Positions 54,801 to 64,000 of a stretch of 64,000 nt of DNA are shown here, in pieces; the stretch's first letter is position 1, and each line of letters starts with the position of its first letter. Source of the stretch: Rugalucina vietnamica (taxonomy: Eukaryota > Mollusca > Bivalvia > Lucinida > Lucinidae). Location: positions 4,938,006 through 5,002,005 of the forward strand of contig OZ024877.1 in the NCBI GenBank assembly GCA_964017185.1, written 5' to 3'. A program made the position numbers and the translations under genes. Under the pieces are notes generated by a model. That model was given only the letters and a program-made list of their open reading frames with translations, searched no databases and was not told the DNA's origin.

Positions 54801-55429
54801 AAAGTTTGACCCTTTGGAAGCAGTAAAAACGTTCAAAGGGAGGTAGTATGGACCATATAAAGTCTTTCCTAAATATGATCCAAATCGTTTTAAGCTTTTG
54901 GGGTTTAATCATTCTGTCATTATTTTAGAAAATCTCCTGCTACGCTATATTGAAATGAAACAACACGTAGCGTGAGCAGCTTGAATATTGTGCATGTTTG
55001 AAAGCTTTTCGAGTTTCGTTTCCTATACTTTTAGGCTGCACATTATTTTTAAAGCAACATTTCGGAAATATTTTACTTACTAATAGTGAATTGGATTTAG
55101 ATAATTTTATTAAAGGCAATTTAGGGCAATATTTTTGTGGGTGTTTTTTCTTGCTTTACTTGGGACAAGCTCTCGAGGGACATTGTGCATTTGCTCGAAG
55201 TTTTCCAGAAACTTATTTGGTCACACGTGCTACACTCTCAAAAAAAGAAAAAAAAACATTTTCTTTCAATGATGAATGTTGGTGCAGTTTACCAAATTGG
55301 GATGTTGTACACATTCCATTGATTTGCAATGCCTAAATGTATTTCAAAGTATTCAACCGCTATAAGTCATCAACGGAGTCATCATGCAATGCAGCTCTTT
55401 TACCTTGCAAACATAATACTCCTGGTGTC
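54801..55429. other. Intergenic, no gene seen
   Basis: A 112-codon frame (54998-55336) has no recognisable domain and crosses a poly-A run. I see nothing else. Confidence 0.45.
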
Positions 55430-55727
55430 AAGGTTATAAAACTTTTTTCATGCTCAGCTCAGCTGAGACTAAAATTTATCCTGCTCATAAATGTTAAAAT
55501 GCCAACAACTTTTTTCATGCTCAGCTCAGCTGAGACTAAAATTTATCCTGCTCATAAATGTTAAAATGCCAACAATTGCTGGCATTTTAACATTTATGAG
55601 CAGGATAAATTACTAGTTGTTGACTGTTGAACCTGAATTTTCCACTAATTTCAACTATCTCAACATTTATGAGTAGTTGAAAATTCATGCTCAGCTGAGT
55701 TGAGCATGAAAAAAGTTTTATAACCTT
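55430..55727. mobile_element. Palindromic element, family C, copy 2
   Basis: AAGGTTATAAAACTTTTTTC to its complement at 55727. A block of about 68 bases (CTCAGCTCAGCTGAGACTAA... to GCCAACAA) is tandemly duplicated in the left arm only. Confidence 0.75.
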
Positions 55728-55796
55728 GGGACCTGGTCAAACGTTTTAGTTTGCAGTTTACGAATATTCAGTATCAATTACTTCACCAGATAACTG

Positions 55797-56080
55797 ACAC
55801 ATTACGAAAACTTGCCCGTGCAATAAACAGAGATTTTTGAGCATTAAAAATTGAAAATTTTCGGCTGAAATATTTTGATATTTTTCTTATTTTTGCTCAA
55901 AACATAGATTGTGGGTACACGTTAGAACCGCCTCGGCGAGGCGGTTTCTAACGAGTACCCACAACCTATGTTTTGGAGCAAAAATAAGAAAAATAGGTAT
56001 ACCCCTGCATACCCCACTTTTGCTATATGAAAGTGGGGTTCAGGGGGGAATACATTACACGGACATGTTTTCATGATGGT
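55797..56080 (+). mobile_element. Family D palindromic element, full copy
   Basis: ATTACGAAAACTTGCCCGTG to CGGACATGTTTTCATGATGG. Central GCCTCGGCGAGGC palindrome. Confidence 0.8.
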
Positions 56081-56330
56081 CCGGTGCAATATACAGAGAC
56101 ATTTTCAGCTGTTAAACATGAAAGTTTTATTTGAAAAATTTTGATATTTTTTATATTAAAACATTGATTGTGGGTACACGTAAGTCGGGCGGTTCTAACG
56201 AGTACCCACAATTTATGTTTTGGAGCAAAAATAAGAAAAATAAGTATACCCCTGTATAAATCAGTTTTACTATATAAAATGGGGTTTAAAGGGGTAAACA
56301 TAACTCGGACAAGTTATTCTGATGAGTTTG
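56081..56330 (+). mobile_element. Family D element, adjoining second copy
   Basis: GTGCAATATACAGAGAC at the left and CTCGGACAAGTTATTCTGATG at the right. Keeps TTGTGGGTACACG and GGTTCTAACGAGTACCCACA. Directly follows the previous copy in the same orientation. Confidence 0.7.
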
Positions 56331-57189
56331 CTTGCACTTAAAAGCAAGGGTTTGGTGAAATCCAACTTGTCTCCGTTGTTATCCTGCTGTCAAAGCTTAA
56401 CGTTCACGATTTTACTAACGTTCACGATTTATCTAAAATGTTAAATTTTGAAAACCGAAAAGAAATGTCTATCTAAATGTGTATTTCTACATGTTAACAT
56501 ATTTCTCAACTTTTTTGTTTCATATACATGTATGTTTATGAATCTGTTGTGAAAAACATCTACTGACCATTATTTTAACCATAAAATATCAAAACTGAGA
56601 AGTTTTTATTGTTTTATTACTAACCTTACATTTAGCGGCTGTCTGTCTATTTCAGCTCTTGCCCAGTAAAAGCAACCTCAACTGAGATTCTTAAAAAATA
56701 AATATGGCGATTTGCCATTGCCCTATTTCATGCTATGTTAGCTAGAATTGACGATTAAGTTTACATTAAGATAAAATCTATGTTGATTTCCATTAGGATG
56801 GCCGTCCATATGATTCATGGAAAAATATTCAAAACAGTGCCTTATCAATTCAATGTCAGTATTTTCATCGAACTAAGCGAAGATTAAGTGCTTGTGTACA
56901 AGTTCGTGTCTCTTGATAACCTATGATATTTAATGTAATCAACTGTTTTCTGCTCTGAAAGAACAACTATGGCAATGAATGCTGTCCATTGTGCTATTTA
57001 CTAGTCATATTATGTGGAAATTTTATATATTTGTACTCACATGTATGTTTAGTGTGTATCCTTTTGGTCAAAGACGGATATACTCGAGAGCCTGGGGTTT
57101 TCAGCTGTAAGATTCAAAATAAAATTAGTGTCTTGAAATGTTTAACTTTTGCTTACAGCCCCCTGCAGTGAGCTTGTCGTTTGACCATT
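56331..57189. other. Intergenic, nothing recognised
   Basis: AT-rich, no coding or repeat structure identified. Confidence 0.4.
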
Positions 57190-57422
57190 TGAGCCGCCTC
57201 GTGGGAAAACCAACAATGTGGTTTCCGAACAGGTCCGACACAAACCGGCCTGTACAATCACAGAAAAGAGCTAGAAGCTTGAAATGGAGTTAAGTAGAGG
57301 AGGAATTGTACTATCCGAGTAGCGAAAACAAAGGCGCTGATCAGCTTCGCGGTTACCGCGAAGCTGATCTGCGCCTTTGTTTTCGCAAATGCAGATTGTT
57401 GGTTTCCCCATGGGGCGGCTCA
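57190..57422 (+). mobile_element. Family A hairpin MITE
   Basis: TGAGCCGCCTCGTGGGAAAA to CCCCATGGGGCGGCTCA. Perfect hairpin on GGCGCTGATCAGCTTCGCGG. One of the best-kept copies. Confidence 0.85.
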
Positions 57423-58693
57423 TTAATCTGAGTAAGACATCTGGGTTGACTGATTTGCTGATTTGAGTGACGGTTTCAAACTAAAATGAACTTTAAAGCG
57501 GCATGCTCAAAAGGATTTTTTACCTTACTATATGGATTTTTGGCCATGTAGATACTGATAGGTAACTGCTAAAATTGATAAAATTCTTTAGTCTCTATCC
57601 TATTTCAAACGTGTGTTCCTAATACGCATTGTAAAATGTAGTTTTGAAGTAAAAAATGTGATTTAACGAAACAATTACCATGTTTTATCAGAAAAGGTGA
57701 CAATATTACCTAAAGATAAATGCTGAATAGATTTTAAGCACCCCTGGCATCTGGGACACTGTTTCAGTTCTAAAATAGAATACAAAAAGTTACCTGATTT
57801 ACACAAAAACTTGTTCGACCTAAATGCTTAAACGGCAAGCTCGAGTGAAGAGAGCTGTGGATATGTGTCAAGTTGAAGTGGCATCTGTATAATACTTCCG
57901 TATCACGATAATACTGTAAGACTAGTTTAAGCCCCAAATAACATTATATTAGTGATCGTTCCAAGGCGATACTTCTGTAGTGGTTCATTTTGTTGGGTAT
58001 GACGTTTACAAAACAGAGACATCTAGATACTTGGAACTTAAAATAAATTCTGATCTTTTAAAAGAAAACTTTTGGGTACACGATAAAGGTTATTTAAGAA
58101 CAGAAAGTCCAAGAACGGATACAAACTTTCGATGATTAACTCAGTAATACTTTAGGTTATCACTGGTATGACATCAATCTGAATCTACAATCTAACTTTT
58201 GTTATCATTCATTGATACAACACCAAATATATGTGATGTGGCGAATACCCATAATTCGTGAATCCGGATGAAATTACACATTAAATTTGGCGAGAACCAA
58301 AACATATATGCTATAGGCAAGATTAGAAGAGAAGAATTTTATCTAAAAAAGGAAGTTCTTAAATCTACAAACGTTCCTTCTGCAAATTGGTTCATTGCTT
58401 GACAATACGATTATGTGCTTTATGTCATTAATGTAAAATCAACAAAATGGCGGAGCAAAAGGTCTGCTCAGCTGTTTGATATTCACTGACAGAAAGAGAA
58501 GATTTTCATTTTGATTGCTCCCAAAATTCAAATCTCGCTTCATTATAAAATGACCAGTCTGTGACTGAGCTACAGTGAGCATGTCAGTCTGAATAAAACG
58601 GGATAATAAACATCTGAAGACACAATTTTCTCGTCATGTGGCTCAATTTCATGTTTGATAAGCGGCGGGCCAAATTGATAACACAGTCAAACA
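57423..58693. other. Intergenic or 5' flank of the GT92-like gene
   Basis: Holds repeat family I copy 2 (about 57945-58000, TGATCGTTCCAAGGCGATAC). No promoter element is convincing. Confidence 0.45.
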
Positions 58694-59202
58694 GTGAAAA
58701 TGAAGAGGAAAAGTTCTGTTTTGCTATTAACAGTCGCTGCATTTATTTATGTTATATCATTTATTGTTTTTATGAAAAAGACATTCCAAGTATCTGAAAA
58801 TTCTGAAACAAATGCAGAACGCTTCTTAGGACTAGGTGCAAAACGTGGAGGTGTTAAGAATATTTCTAGGTTCTTCCTTAAAACAGAAACATTAAGCGTC
58901 ACAAAGGCAGCAAATTTGCATTCGCTGATATTACTTTTAAAAGCCTCCGATTGTCGTGAAATACCAACACATTCAGAACACTTCGGTAACTGGTGGATGA
59001 ATACTACAGAAGCAAGAGACGAATTTGTTTACTCCGCGTATAAGGACAATGCCACCATTAGAATAGTTGGTGCGACGGTTGTGTTTAGAAATGACCGGTC
59101 GGCTAGATTCTGTAAGATCTGGTACAAGAAGAAGGGGGACAAGTACTCTGCCTTTATTGTCCAGGCAAAGTTGAGTATGATACCAGAGGACCATGGAACC
59201 AA
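58694..59202 (+). CDS. First coding exon of a probable GT92-like (DUF23) glycosyltransferase
   Basis: Likely a Golgi type II membrane protein. A short cytoplasmic KMKRKS is followed by one hydrophobic segment at about residues 8-27 (VLLLTVAAFIYVISFIVF). The luminal part contains WWMNTTEARDEFVYSAYKDN, IRIVGATVVF, FCKIWYKKKGDKYSAF and MIPEDHG. That order (FVYSAY, R-I-G, C-x-W-Y, E-x-HG) is what I expect at the start of invertebrate GT92 domains. N-glycosylation sites are NIS, NTT and NAT. The exon ends at ACCAA|GTGAGT (donor at 59203), 2 bases into a codon; the TGA just beyond belongs to the intron. No further exon is visible before the LINE at about 60 kb, so the rest lies beyond the window or the gene is interrupted. 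Confidence 0.55.
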
Positions 59203-60149
59203 GTGAGTCATAATATTTTGGTCTTACAAATTAAGTTCATTCCATCCTAAATGCTTCAAGAAATACCATGCTGAAGCAATCACACGGACAAAGTCTCTCA
59301 AACAATGTTTCTTCAATCCCTCTAGAAAAATGAACATAAATGAGACAATAATGTCACCGGGCAACCAAAACAACGAAGGTGAAGGCACATAAAGTCATCT
59401 GGCACACAAAAGCAAGTTAATAAATGTCAATCCTGATCACTTCTTTCCAACCATTAAGTAAGAAAAGAGGGGCCAGGAATCGATGCATTCTTTAAAGACA
59501 GACACTAACCGGGGAAGAAACACATCACAAAGGACCACTCAATATTTTCCGACAGAACACTGACATTAAAAACAACTATTATTTCATTGTATGTTATTTA
59601 TGTTTTCCAACAAGAGCTTTGATTGCCTGTCCAGCAACAAGGTATCCAGTCAGCAAAAGAAGATAACATGAATAATAATGTTTTTATTTAAATTATAATT
59701 CGTATCTAAAATCTCTACCATGTGCAAATACTGACTCTTGACAAGAAAAGGAGGGCAACAATTTGCACTCACTGGTTGCACTGCTTCTTATCAGCTACGT
59801 TCTTTGAAAACAAGCCATCTTTAAAAAAAAAAGTCCATCGATTTAAATGTTTCAAAAATTTTATCCACAATATGGAACTTAAAGAGACCCATCATTTTGT
59901 TTTGTAAAGCAAGCATAAACAAGACAAATATTTGAAATAAATAAGATTTAGATCTGGGTGAAGCAAAGAAAAAAAATCGAGAGCTTGCTATGAATATCCT
60001 ATTTGGAGTCGAAATCGAGGCTAGTGTGTAATGGCCGCTGTTTTTCTGATTGCCTGAAAAGTAGAGAATAGTGTTTTTTTATTCGGTGTACGAAAGAGGA
60101 TACTGGATATATTTACACAGAGTGAGTCTTCTTACGTTTCCTCCACATA
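59203..60149 (+). other. Intron or intergenic DNA, then LINE 5' UTR
   Basis: No exon matching the GT92-like domain is seen. From about 59960 the sequence (GAGAGCTTGCTATGAATATC, GTGTGTAATGGCCGCTG) probably belongs to the LINE 5' UTR. The exact start of the element cannot be placed from one copy. Confidence 0.4.
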
Positions 60150-62126
60150 ATGGCACCGGGAAAAGATGATAAAAAGTCACAGGGTTCGAGAAAATCGAGT
60201 GACAAACCCGGTGATAAAGAAAAGTCACCGCCAAATCAGTCACGGTCAAAGGGCGTGATCCTAAGTGAACCAAGACTAGTGCATACTAGCATCCAGCAGG
60301 TGTCTGCCCAGTCTCATCAACATGATGTTATACAGCAACAACAACGTCCTCCCCAGCAACTGAGTAATATACAGAACCAGACCCCCCAACAAATTGACCC
60401 AAATCAGCATTCTATGAACATAAACAACAACATGAACGGCCATTGTTATGCAAATTATATACAACCTACAGAGAACCTCATGAATATGCAAAACCCAGCA
60501 CTCTCAACGGTTAATGGTATTCAAGTGGACAATAGTGCGTACGTAAATCAGAGCGGCATGTTACTACATAATAACAGTTATAACAGTTATAGTGGCCAGA
60601 GATATAGTATGCAGAACGAGGCCAAAGGTCAAAATGAACTTGCATCGATGATCATGCAGATGAATAACGACTTTTCAAAACGGCTGACAATGATTGAAAA
60701 TTCACTTTCAAAACTAGGAAATATTGAGAATGAAGTTTCCTTAGTAAGAGCTGAAGTTTCACGCATAAAAACGGACAATATAGACTTTAATCGAAGAATC
60801 CTGGAGATGGAAATTTCATGCCAATCGAATAGTGACTTTTACGACAGTGTCAAGAAAAGAGCAGATAACAATCATGAAAAAATTGCAGTGTTAGAACAAG
60901 ATAATAGATACCTTAGCCATGAATTAGCCGAATCAAAGTCGAATTACAATAACTTGAAAGAAGGCTTCCTCGAGTTACAATGCCGTACAATGCAAGAGAA
61001 CCTGCTTTTCTTCGGAATCCCTGAAACTGAAAAACAAACCCCATCCAATCAAAGTGCCCCCCAATCCCTAAGTGCCCCCCAATCCCAATCCCAAAATGAA
61101 ATTGAACCATTGAACAATAGAACTGAAGAGTCGTCTGGGAGAGATGATCCAGATCAGCATGAAAACACTGAAGACGTCTTACGAAATTTTATCGCAAACG
61201 ATTTGCCGGAACATGTTTCATTGATGGCTACGGGAATCAGATTCGATAGGGTCCACAGGCTGGGTGCTCGAAAAAGGGGTATGAGAAATCCAAGACCAAT
61301 AGTGGCAAAATTTGAACGTTATTGTGATCGAGAGCTGATTAGGAAGGCGGGAATGGACCTAAATAGCGACCCAAATTCTAAATTCAAAGTGCGAGAACAG
61401 TTTCCCCGTGAAATAGAATCGCGCCGAAAACTCCTGTACCCAGTTATGTATAGACTAAAAAGACAAAACCCAAACAACAAAGTTAATCTAATCAGGGACA
61501 AATTGTATCTCAACGGACGCCTATATGTACCAGAAAATGAATCGGATTACAGACTACCTCCCCCCTCCCCAGAACGGACGAGACATTCACACCAACAGGA
61601 GCCCGGATATCAAATACGACCCCCACCCCCACCCCCTCCCCAATTCAGTGCCCCCGACCTCAGGACAAACCATTATCAAAGCCACACCAGGAACGAACAT
61701 TATGCCCAAGGTGCCATACCGAAGCAAAGTTACAGGGGATTTCCAATTCAACAACAGACCCCAGTTTCAAATAGATTCCAAATTCTTGCACAGGACAATG
61801 AACGATTAGTCGCAGACAGACAACCAGGCCAAAAACATAAATTTGTATCCCCCCTTGGCGAACAAACCTCCCCCAAGAAACAGAGAGACAGGGGTACATA
61901 TACGGGCGTAGCTCCCCAACCCCCACTGATCCAAGAAATCTCGAACGTAGATAGTGAGACGACTTTTACCGATGCTCCTAACACTTACAACGAATTCAGG
62001 GACAGCTCGGTAACACACACTTTGAGTACACCGGTATCCGAGACACTCAAAGAATCACGTGAGGTAATGGACACTACAGATATCCAAACCGCAAGCAGTG
62101 ATCTGAATGACCAGAGCAGTGCCTAG
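60150..62126 (+). CDS. LINE ORF1 protein (coiled coil and RRM-like, L1 ORF1p type)
   Basis: 658 residues; an RNA-binding, particle-forming protein in known L1-type elements. Residues 1-150 are basic, then rich in Q and N. A coiled coil runs from about 175 to 280 (FSKRLTMIENSLSKLGNIEN, NHEKIAVLEQDNRYLSHELA). An RRM-like part follows (QENLLFFGIPETE ... FDRVHRLGARKRG, RPIVAKFERYCDRELIRKA) with a polar insertion at about 292-335. The L1-like C-terminal domain is at about 410-460 (FKVREQFPREIESRRKLLYP, DKLYLNGRLY). The end is proline-rich (IRPPPPPPPQF). The frame is intact and ends in a single TAG that is in frame with ORF2. Confidence 0.85.
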   Translation: MAPGKDDKKSQGSRKSSDKPGDKEKSPPNQSRSKGVILSEPRLVHTSIQQVSAQSHQHDVIQQQQRPPQQLSNIQNQTPQQIDPNQHSMNINNNMNGHCYANYIQPTENLMNMQNPALSTVNGIQVDNSAYVNQSGMLLHNNSYNSYSGQRYSMQNEAKGQNELASMIMQMNNDFSKRLTMIENSLSKLGNIENEVSLVRAEVSRIKTDNIDFNRRILEMEISCQSNSDFYDSVKKRADNNHEKIAVLEQDNRYLSHELAESKSNYNNLKEGFLELQCRTMQENLLFFGIPETEKQTPSNQSAPQSLSAPQSQSQNEIEPLNNRTEESSGRDDPDQHENTEDVLRNFIANDLPEHVSLMATGIRFDRVHRLGARKRGMRNPRPIVAKFERYCDRELIRKAGMDLNSDPNSKFKVREQFPREIESRRKLLYPVMYRLKRQNPNNKVNLIRDKLYLNGRLYVPENESDYRLPPPSPERTRHSHQQEPGYQIRPPPPPPPQFSAPDLRTNHYQSHTRNEHYAQGAIPKQSYRGFPIQQQTPVSNRFQILAQDNERLVADRQPGQKHKFVSPLGEQTSPKKQRDRGTYTGVAPQPPLIQEISNVDSETTFTDAPNTYNEFRDSSVTHTLSTPVSETLKESREVMDTTDIQTASSDLNDQSSA

Positions 62127-64000
62127 GATTGCCTAGGAGGGTTCTACGAAACTTATGCAGCGAGAACGGACGTATATTATCCACCATCAAGCTTTATTTC
62201 ACATGAACGAGTGTTAAAAATTACTTCTTTAAATGTATGTGGTTTAAGGTCAAAAACACTTTTTCCCGATTTCAATGAATTTGTTTCTCGTTTTGACATT
62301 ATTGGATTTCAGGAAACAAAAACAGACCAATTAGATGATTTGACACTGCCTGGGTATATTTTGAAATTTAAGCACAGAACGAACATTTCAAAACGAAGAT
62401 CAGGTGGAATCGCCTTAGCTTACAAGAAAGACTTAAGTAATTTCATTAATGTTATAGACTCTCAATCAAAACTTATTCTTTGGTTCCATGTGTCAAAACG
62501 ATTTACCAAATCGATCGATTTACTTTGTGGAATAGTATACATTCCACCTGAAGGTTCGGAATACAGTGTAAATTTGCTTTATAAAGAAATTGAGAACGAA
62601 CTTTATGCGCATACCGAAAAATATCCAAATATTCTATTGTTTGGGGATTTTAATTCCCGCACAAAAAATGCATTAGACATTATCGAATTTGACCCTTATA
62701 TTTGTAAAAAATCTGATTCACAGGAGTTATCGAATGAGTACGAATCCGAAATAGCATGTTTTGAGAAATATAGTTCATGTATTAGTCTAAACCGGTCAAA
62801 TAGAGACAAACATATTAACAATTATGGCTACCGATTGCTTGATTTTTGCAAATGCAATAGTCTGTACATTCTTAACGGAAGAACTGGCCGTGATAAAGGG
62901 ATAGGGAAGTGTACGTCAAAAGAAGTCAGTACAATCGATTACTTTCTATGCTCGTCTAGTTTTATACCAATTATTAAAGACTTTTACATTAACGATTTTT
63001 CTCAAATCTTATCCGACGCGCACTGTGCGGTTTCGCTCGAAATTAAGTTACACTCGCAACATATTCCGGAAGAGCCAAACACTAGCAGTAATGGCCCTAT
63101 AAGCAAGCATATAAGATTATGGGACGAATCAAAGAAAGATGATTTCTTGTACAAAATTGACCTGAACGCACTTGACAACATAGGAGAACATATTTCGCGC
63201 TTACGAACCAACAAAAATATTATACAAAATGATGTCGACTGTCTAGTTGAATCATTTAACAATGTGTTACAACAAGCAGCAGCAGAAAGTTTCGGTACAT
63301 ACAAACATTTTGACAATGACAAGTCTAGTTCTCCTACAAAGCCACCAACATGGTTTGATCGTAAGTGTGCGAAAACCCGGAAAAAATTCCACTCGGCAAA
63401 GTATCAATATAAACTCAGAAAAACATTTGAAAATAAAGAAAGGTTAAAAACAACAAGTAAAATATACAAAAATACTGTCAAACTGTCACATAGAAAATTT
63501 CAGCAAAACAATATCATAAATTTAAAAAACTTAAAAAACAGCAACCCCAGGAAATACTGGAAGTTTCTTAACGGCAAAAAGAAAAATTCAGTCGAGGCAG
63601 ATTCTGAAGACCTCTACAAGTTTTTCAAAGATGTAAATTTTGATGAAAACATAGAAAATTGTGCCTCAAATACAACATCAACGCAAACATTAAATGAACA
63701 GATCAATGTTCCATTCACTGAAAATGAAATACGCAACGCCATAAAAGGTTTGAAAAATAATAAAGCAAACGGAATTGATATGATACTGAATGAACACCTT
63801 AAGATACTATCTCACATAATCAGTCCGATATTAGTTGGCTTGTTCAATCTTGTTTTTGATACTGGAATCGTTCCAGAAACCTGGACATTAGGAATGATAC
63901 AACCCATATTTAAGAATAAAGGGAGCGCCCGGGATCCAAGCAATTATAGGCCTATAACATTAATCAGCTGTTTAGGCAAAGTGTTTACTCAGATCTTAAA
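62127..64000 (+). CDS. LINE ORF2 (APE-type endonuclease and reverse transcriptase), 3' end cut by window
   Basis: Open for about 624 codons from directly after the ORF1 TAG to the window edge, in the ORF1 frame. Endonuclease motifs: KITSLNVCGLRSK (about 62217), IIGFQETKT (catalytic E), GGIALAYKK, GIVYIPPEGS, ILLFGDFNSR (about 62630), STIDYFLCS, and SDAHCAVSLEI (one extra residue compared with the usual SDH). RT start: FTENEIRNAIKGLKNNKANG, GIVPETWTLGMIQPIFKNKG and NYRPITLISCLGKVF. Later RT blocks lie outside. There is no in-frame ATG until 63780, inside the RT region, so translation must begin some other way. No stop or frameshift is present, which suggests a young, possibly active copy. Confidence 0.85.

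Noticed and set aside
54998-55336. 112-codon + strand ORF
   Set aside because: Crosses a poly-A run and has no recognisable domain.

Overview
The window looks like nuclear DNA of an animal, most likely a mollusc and probably a bivalve. The evidence is intron-split genes with GT-AG boundaries, low gene density, heavy AT content, and many small palindromic DNA transposons, tRNA-derived SINEs, LINEs and miniature LTR elements of kinds common in bivalve genomes. The species call is an inference. Only two host genes can be supported, both on the + strand.

Main host gene (33887-54608): 14 coding exons that I joined by hand. All junctions keep frame, giving about 1,615 residues. The product is a formin-type actin regulator with an N-terminal DEP domain, a short coiled coil, a very short proline-rich (FH1-like) stretch, a full-length FH2 domain over exons 2-13, and an 831-residue disordered tail in the last exon. 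DEP plus FH2 is not an arrangement I know from the standard animal formin classes. Its introns hold several transposons, including two complete miniature LTR elements (TRIMs), a 4.7 kb AAGGTCA-rich terminal-inverted-repeat element, and hairpin MITEs lying 18-22 bases from two splice acceptors. The second host gene is the first exon of a probable Golgi type II membrane glycosyltransferase, GT92-like (58694-59202). Its remaining exons are not visible.

Left half (1-33886): no host gene found. It holds repeats: a hairpin MITE family with TGAGCCG ends (family A), a TTAA-bounded piggyBac-like MITE family (B), palindromic families C and D, fragments of one RT-bearing LINE lineage (4.7-6.8 kb and 14.0-15.2 kb), a 4.7 kb composite with mariner-like ends (9152-13876), a decayed LINE (15205-19940), a 2.2 kb inverted-repeat element (22379-24568), SINEs, and a 350 bp TGTC microsatellite. 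The decayed LINE is split by a 1.5 kb insertion that carries an intact 298-codon ORF of unknown family.

Right end (about 59950-64000): the 5' part of an apparently intact LINE. ORF1 (coiled coil plus RRM-like protein) ends in a single TAG, and the endonuclease-RT frame continues in the same frame. That frame has no ATG for about 1.65 kb, which suggests stop readthrough or another unusual way of starting ORF2.

Best candidates for something undescribed: the TRIM whose LTRs contain a tRNA-Ala-like segment (50177-50828), the in-frame TAG LINE, the nested insertion with an orphan ORF, tiny perfect hairpins with 6-bp target duplications, and the DEP-FH2 formin.
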